Positions 14,555 to 17,259 of a DNA stretch of 17,259 nucleotides are shown in pieces; positions within the stretch are counted from its first letter, which is position 1; every line of letters begins with the position of its first letter. The notes beneath the pieces are model-generated. The model saw only the letters and a program-made list of their open reading frames with translations, made no database searches and was not told where the DNA came from. The position numbers and the translations under genes were made by a program. The stretch spans positions 1-17,259 of the forward strand of contig CAKRLN010000015.1 of the NCBI GenBank assembly GCA_934359535.1. Reading direction: 5' to 3'. The stretch is from an uncultured Lachnospiraceae bacterium (GTDB lineage: Bacteria; Bacillota; Clostridia; Lachnospirales; Lachnospiraceae).

Positions 14555-14775
14555 CTGCCATTATGTAAATCCATGCGCTTCATGGAATTGTATTTAGACG
14601 GAACTAGTAAAGCCCCAACCCCCATCACCTTCGTGAATTGTTAAAACCTCGTAGTCCCTATTGTATATATCCGGTCATTTCTTCCCGAATACATGCTTAT
14701 TATACATCTTAAATATGTCCAGAATATGTTCGATTTCTAAATTAATCATAAAGATTCTAAAAGATTTTATGAAGA
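14555..14775 (-). other. Unassigned structured intergenic segment; possible small RNA or element remnant
   Basis: These 221 nt lie between the MntP-like stop codon and the terminator. They contain a perfect TATAAT on the minus strand (14704-14699) with no good -35, and a hairpin TCCATG-N5-CATGGA (14570-14586) whose outer arms TAAAT/ATTTA (14566-14570/14592-14596) also match. The terminator follows. A transcript from near 14692 to 14515 would be about 178 nt. No SD-preceded reading frame of useful length is present. I cannot match it to a known RNA or riboswitch class. Confidence 0.35.
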
Positions 14776-15360
14776 TCAGATCAGGTTCATCACACAGCGG
14801 ATAATCAGATCTGCTCCGGCAATCCAAAGCAATATGGCTCCGATCACATATGCCTTATTTTTAAATTCAAAGCCATAGTGATAACCGGTATACATTCCCG
14901 CAACAACGACCACAATGCTGAACACGATAATAAACGCAAGCAATCCGATAAAGCTTGTCCCAAGCAGTGCAAAGGCTGCCCCGGCAAGAATCGTATAAAT
15001 GCTTGTCACTGCTACCATCAGTACAAAACGCCTGATTCCAAGGTTATTCTCGCAATGCTCTTCTACCCGTTCATTTTTTAATGCTTTTACCATCAGGCGG
15101 ATTCCAAGTCCGAAAAAGATGACAATCCCAATCACCCGCCCAAGCATGGCATCATTCTGCACCGAAGTTTTTCGGTATATAAGATCCGAAAAGAAATGCC
15201 CGACATAAAGCGCAGCCAGCTGCCACAGTGTCACGATCCCACAGATTTCTGCAAGATGTTTTTTATTTACTTTTCTGACTAATGAGCCCTGACACTCCAT
15301 CGCGCCAAATATGTCCAGGGATATCCCTGCAATAATAAGTAGATTCTCAATCCAGCTCAT
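14776..15360 (-). CDS. Six-helix membrane protein, MntP (DUF204)-like putative cation efflux protein
   Basis: 194 residues from the ATG at 15360. An upstream in-frame ATG at 15375 is rejected because the strong SD (GGAGGAG, about 15365-15371) would lie inside the coding sequence. Six hydrophobic helices fall at about 5-20, 38-58, 75-92, 112-132, 134-156 and 170-190, arranged as two similar halves as in MntP manganese exporters. The first-half aspartate is kept (GISLDIFGA, D16). The second-half equivalent (TSLDA in the family) reads TSIYT here. Transport of manganese or another cation is therefore plausible but not assured; a divergent subfamily is likely. It stands alone behind its own -10 element. 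Confidence 0.65.
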   Translation of the reverse strand: MSWIENLLIIAGISLDIFGAMECQGSLVRKVNKKHLAEICGIVTLWQLAALYVGHFFSDLIYRKTSVQNDAMLGRVIGIVIFFGLGIRLMVKALKNERVEEHCENNLGIRRFVLMVAVTSIYTILAGAAFALLGTSFIGLLAFIIVFSIVVVVAGMYTGYHYGFEFKNKAYVIGAILLWIAGADLIIRCVMNLI

Positions 15361-15395
15361 GATTCTCCTCCTCATATGAGCATTTCTTTTCTTTC

Positions 15396-15401
15396 ATTAT
15401 A
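15396..15401 (-). promoter_or_regulatory. Putative -10 element of the MntP-like gene
   Basis: A perfect TATAAT (15401-15396 on the minus strand) lies 36 nt before the ATG, in the 113-nt gap after the heptad-repeat gene. No -35 close to consensus was found (best is TTGTGG at 19-nt spacing). The heptad gene upstream shows no obvious terminator in this gap, so read-through is also possible. Confidence 0.5.
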
Positions 15402-15473
15402 CTCGTTCCCTTTTATTTTTCCACAAAATTCTATGAATTATTTGTGTTCCATAGTTCTATTCCAAAACAGAAA

Positions 15474-17259
15474 TTATTTCTCTGCCTTAATGGAATCCAG
15501 CTTATAAATAAACTTCACGCTTCCATTTGCGCCATCCGCAAGGTCGGTGTAGCTCTGGTAATCCTCACCGGCATCGATGACTGCCTGTAATCTGTTTGCA
15601 AGCGGCTTTAAGTCTCCATTGTATGCGTTAACAATTTTATTAATGCCTTCTTCGTTAAACTCTACCATGCCATCTGCCAGTGTATGGGAGCCTTCATCTA
15701 ACTTATTCACACCATCAACGATCTGGGATGTTCCATTTACAAGCTGGGATGCTCCGGAATTTAACGTATCATTGTTGGATACCAGGGTATCAGCTCCTGT
15801 CTTAAGCTGGCCTGCACCGTTTACAAGCTGGCTGATTCCAGAAGTAAGCTCTGGCATCTTGGATGTCACAGTGCCAAGTCCAACGTCAAGCTGGCTGATT
15901 CCGGATGCAAGTGATTTGGTTCCGTTATATACCTTCTGTACTCCGCTGCTTACTGTATTTGCACCACTGCTTACCTGTGAAGCTCCTGCATTTAAGGTAA
16001 ATGCACCTTCATATAAGCTCTTTACGCCTGCGTCTAACTGTGCTAATCCAGTTGATAAGGCATCTGCTCCGGCTTTTAATTTTGTCTCCCCATCCTGAAG
16101 TGCTCCAACGCCTGCATCCACCTGGGCACTTCCATCCTTTAATCCCTGTGCTCCGGTATTTGCCTGGGAAGCTCCGTCTGCAACCTGACCTGCTCCATCT
16201 GCCAATGCTCCAATTCCCTGAGACAACTGGGTTAATGTATCAACTGCCGAATTCGCTGTAGCAAAAGATCCTGCTAAAGTCTCATATTGTTTCTGTGCAG
16301 TCTGAGCTGCTTTTTCCTGATCAAGTCCCATTCCCATTAATGTCTTTGTAAGCGCACCAAGAACGATCTCCTTCTTATCCCCAGATACATGCTCATATAC
16401 CGTCTGAATATTATCTGTTGTTACTGTATCTCCATCTAAACATCCTGTTGCTTTTAATAAGACGATTGTATTATCATCCATCTGGGATGCGATCATATTA
16501 TTAATTAATGCTTTCAGTTCAGGAATTTTGGCATCTACTGTTTCAGACAACAGTTTCGCATTATCCGCAACCTGACCCGCTCCATCGGAAACCTTTTGGG
16601 TTCCATCTGCCAGGGCACTTGCCCCTTCTGCAACCTGTGCACTTCCATCCTTAACCTGATTGGTTCCTGCCTGTAAATCTGCAATTCCATCCACAAGCTG
16701 GCCTGCTCCTGCTACCGCACTTTCACTTCCGGTTTTCAACTGGGAAGCGCCATCCTGTAATGCTGCTGCTCCGCTTGCAACCTGCGCCGCACCATCTGCA
16801 AGTGCCTTTGCGCCATCAACAAGTCCGGTCTGGCTGGATGAGCCTTCATAGCCTGCAACAAGCTGGCCTGCTCCATCCGATGCCTGGGAAGCTCCAGCTT
16901 TCAGCTGATTAACTCCATCGACAAGTGCCGGTGCGCTTCCTGCAAGGGAATCCATTCCATTTTTCAATGTCGTAATTCCATCGCCAAGCGTCTTGGCACC
17001 ATCGGTATAGCTCTTGATTCCTCCAGACAACGTGTTCATTCCACTTGAAAAATCCTTTAAGCTGTTCTGTAACGTATCAAGACCTTCGGATAATTCCTTG
17101 GAACCATCCTGTAACTGTTCACTCGCATCCGTTAAGGTATCAATCATATCATCCACCGAGGAAAGATCGGAGGAACCATCTGCGGATACCAGACTTCCGG
17201 CATTGGCAACCACGGTCATAGCAGTCTCGAGCGAGAAATTCTCCACATCTGCTGTTACC
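15474..17259 (-). CDS. xxxLxxG heptad-repeat protein, N-terminus outside window
   Basis: The frame stays open to the window edge, so the visible 594 residues are a C-terminal part. A GTG at 17246 starts an apparent frame but is only an internal valine: the codons before it (V-T-A-D) continue the protein. Most of the sequence is tandem seven-residue repeats such as DGASQLK and DGAGQVA, matching the xxxLxxG pattern known from YhgE/Pip-type and MMPL-associated surface proteins. A non-repeat segment (about 16227-16559) interrupts the array, and a 64-residue globular end (GDLKPLANRLQAV; SVKFIYKLDSIKAEK) closes it. There is no C-terminal membrane helix or sorting signal. Any signal peptide or membrane segments would be upstream. 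Probable role at the cell surface, function unknown. Confidence 0.88.
   Translation of the reverse strand, partial: VTADVENFSLETAMTVVANAGSLVSADGSSDLSSVDDMIDTLTDASEQLQDGSKELSEGLDTLQNSLKDFSSGMNTLSGGIKSYTDGAKTLGDGITTLKNGMDSLAGSAPALVDGVNQLKAGASQASDGAGQLVAGYEGSSSQTGLVDGAKALADGAAQVASGAAALQDGASQLKTGSESAVAGAGQLVDGIADLQAGTNQVKDGSAQVAEGASALADGTQKVSDGAGQVADNAKLLSETVDAKIPELKALINNMIASQMDDNTIVLLKATGCLDGDTVTTDNIQTVYEHVSGDKKEIVLGALTKTLMGMGLDQEKAAQTAQKQYETLAGSFATANSAVDTLTQLSQGIGALADGAGQVADGASQANTGAQGLKDGSAQVDAGVGALQDGETKLKAGADALSTGLAQLDAGVKSLYEGAFTLNAGASQVSSGANTVSSGVQKVYNGTKSLASGISQLDVGLGTVTSKMPELTSGISQLVNGAGQLKTGADTLVSNNDTLNSGASQLVNGTSQIVDGVNKLDEGSHTLADGMVEFNEEGINKIVNAYNGDLKPLANRLQAVIDAGEDYQSYTDLADGANGSVKFIYKLDSIKAEK
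15669..17135 (-). repeat. Heptad (21-nt) coding repeats, xxxLxxG type
   Basis: Degenerate 21-nt units encode Leu/Val and Gly at fixed positions in two blocks, about 16560-17135 and 15669-16226, separated by unique sequence. Codon variation between units is high, so the arrangement is old and held by selection on protein rather than by recent duplication. The predicted structure is a long alpha-helical rod or coiled coil. Confidence 0.8.

Noticed and set aside
14594..14707. Peptide MYNKHVFGKK, an in-frame TGA, then 26 codons ending GDGGWGFTSSV, hinting at a selenoprotein or RiPP precursor
   Set aside because: No SD precedes the ATG, no recoding signal was identified, and the 26-codon part has no start of its own. 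It is better treated as part of the unexplained non-coding segment.
15577..16851. Several plus-strand frames opposite the heptad-repeat gene
   Set aside because: They are antisense shadows created by the 21-nt periodicity, with no SD and repetitive, biased composition.
17244..17246. GTG as the start of the heptad-repeat protein
   Set aside because: The frame continues upstream to the window edge with compatible residues, and no SD is present; it is an internal valine.

Overview
The window reads as ordinary chromosome of a low-to-mid G+C Gram-positive anaerobe, most likely a Lachnospiraceae member (Roseburia/Agathobacter-like). This is inferred from the ecfA1-ecfA2-ecfT-truA-rplM-rpsI gene order classic for Firmicutes, strong AGGAGG-type ribosome binding sites, near-consensus sigma-A promoters, a VanW-family surface protein, a short RACo-like ASKHA protein and an xxxLxxG heptad protein. 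No rRNA, tRNA, CRISPR array, prophage or intact insertion sequence was seen.

Layout. (1) Positions 1-703, minus strand: start of rpsI and complete rplM behind a perfect TTGACA-N17-TATAAT promoter and a structured leader of about 150 nt, probably an autoregulatory L13-type leader. (2) Positions 901-9286, minus strand: a tightly packed series read in the order VanW-family protein, HypE/AIR-synthase-like protein, Lrp/AsnC regulator, PLP aminotransferase, trmL, ecfA1, ecfA2, ecfT, truA. Gaps are 1-25 nt or short overlaps, so one long transcript from the promoter at 9259-9286 is plausible. (3) Positions 9365-10130: two divergent genes sharing one short promoter region, a 36-residue membrane peptide (minus) and a membrane-anchored helical protein of unknown function (plus). 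(4) Positions 10161-12744, minus: a B12-binding-type radical SAM protein overlapping a DnaQ-like exonuclease. (5) Positions 12844-13125, plus: a small ArsR/SmtB regulator with a complete alpha-5 zinc site. An imperfect palindrome between it and the radical SAM gene overlaps the putative promoters of both. (6) Positions 13129-14448, minus: a short ferredoxin-ASKHA (RACo/DUF4445-like) protein with its own promoter just after a strong terminator. (7) Positions 14558-14775: a structured, non-coding-looking stretch of unknown nature. (8) Positions 14776-15360, minus: a six-helix MntP-like protein. (9) Positions 15474-17259, minus: a long xxxLxxG heptad-repeat protein whose N-terminus lies outside the window.

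How the genes fit together. The conserved block supplies translation (L13, S9, TruA, TrmL) and group II ECF vitamin uptake; the substrate-binding S components must be encoded elsewhere. The HypE-like/Lrp/aminotransferase trio is translationally coupled and may form one small metabolic unit of unknown substrate. The ArsR/radical SAM divergent pair may be a metal-responsive unit. I saw no clear new defence or mobile system. The best leads are the ArsR operator arrangement, the unexplained 14558-14775 segment, the unassigned HypE-like/Lrp/aminotransferase unit and the divergent small-peptide gene pair.
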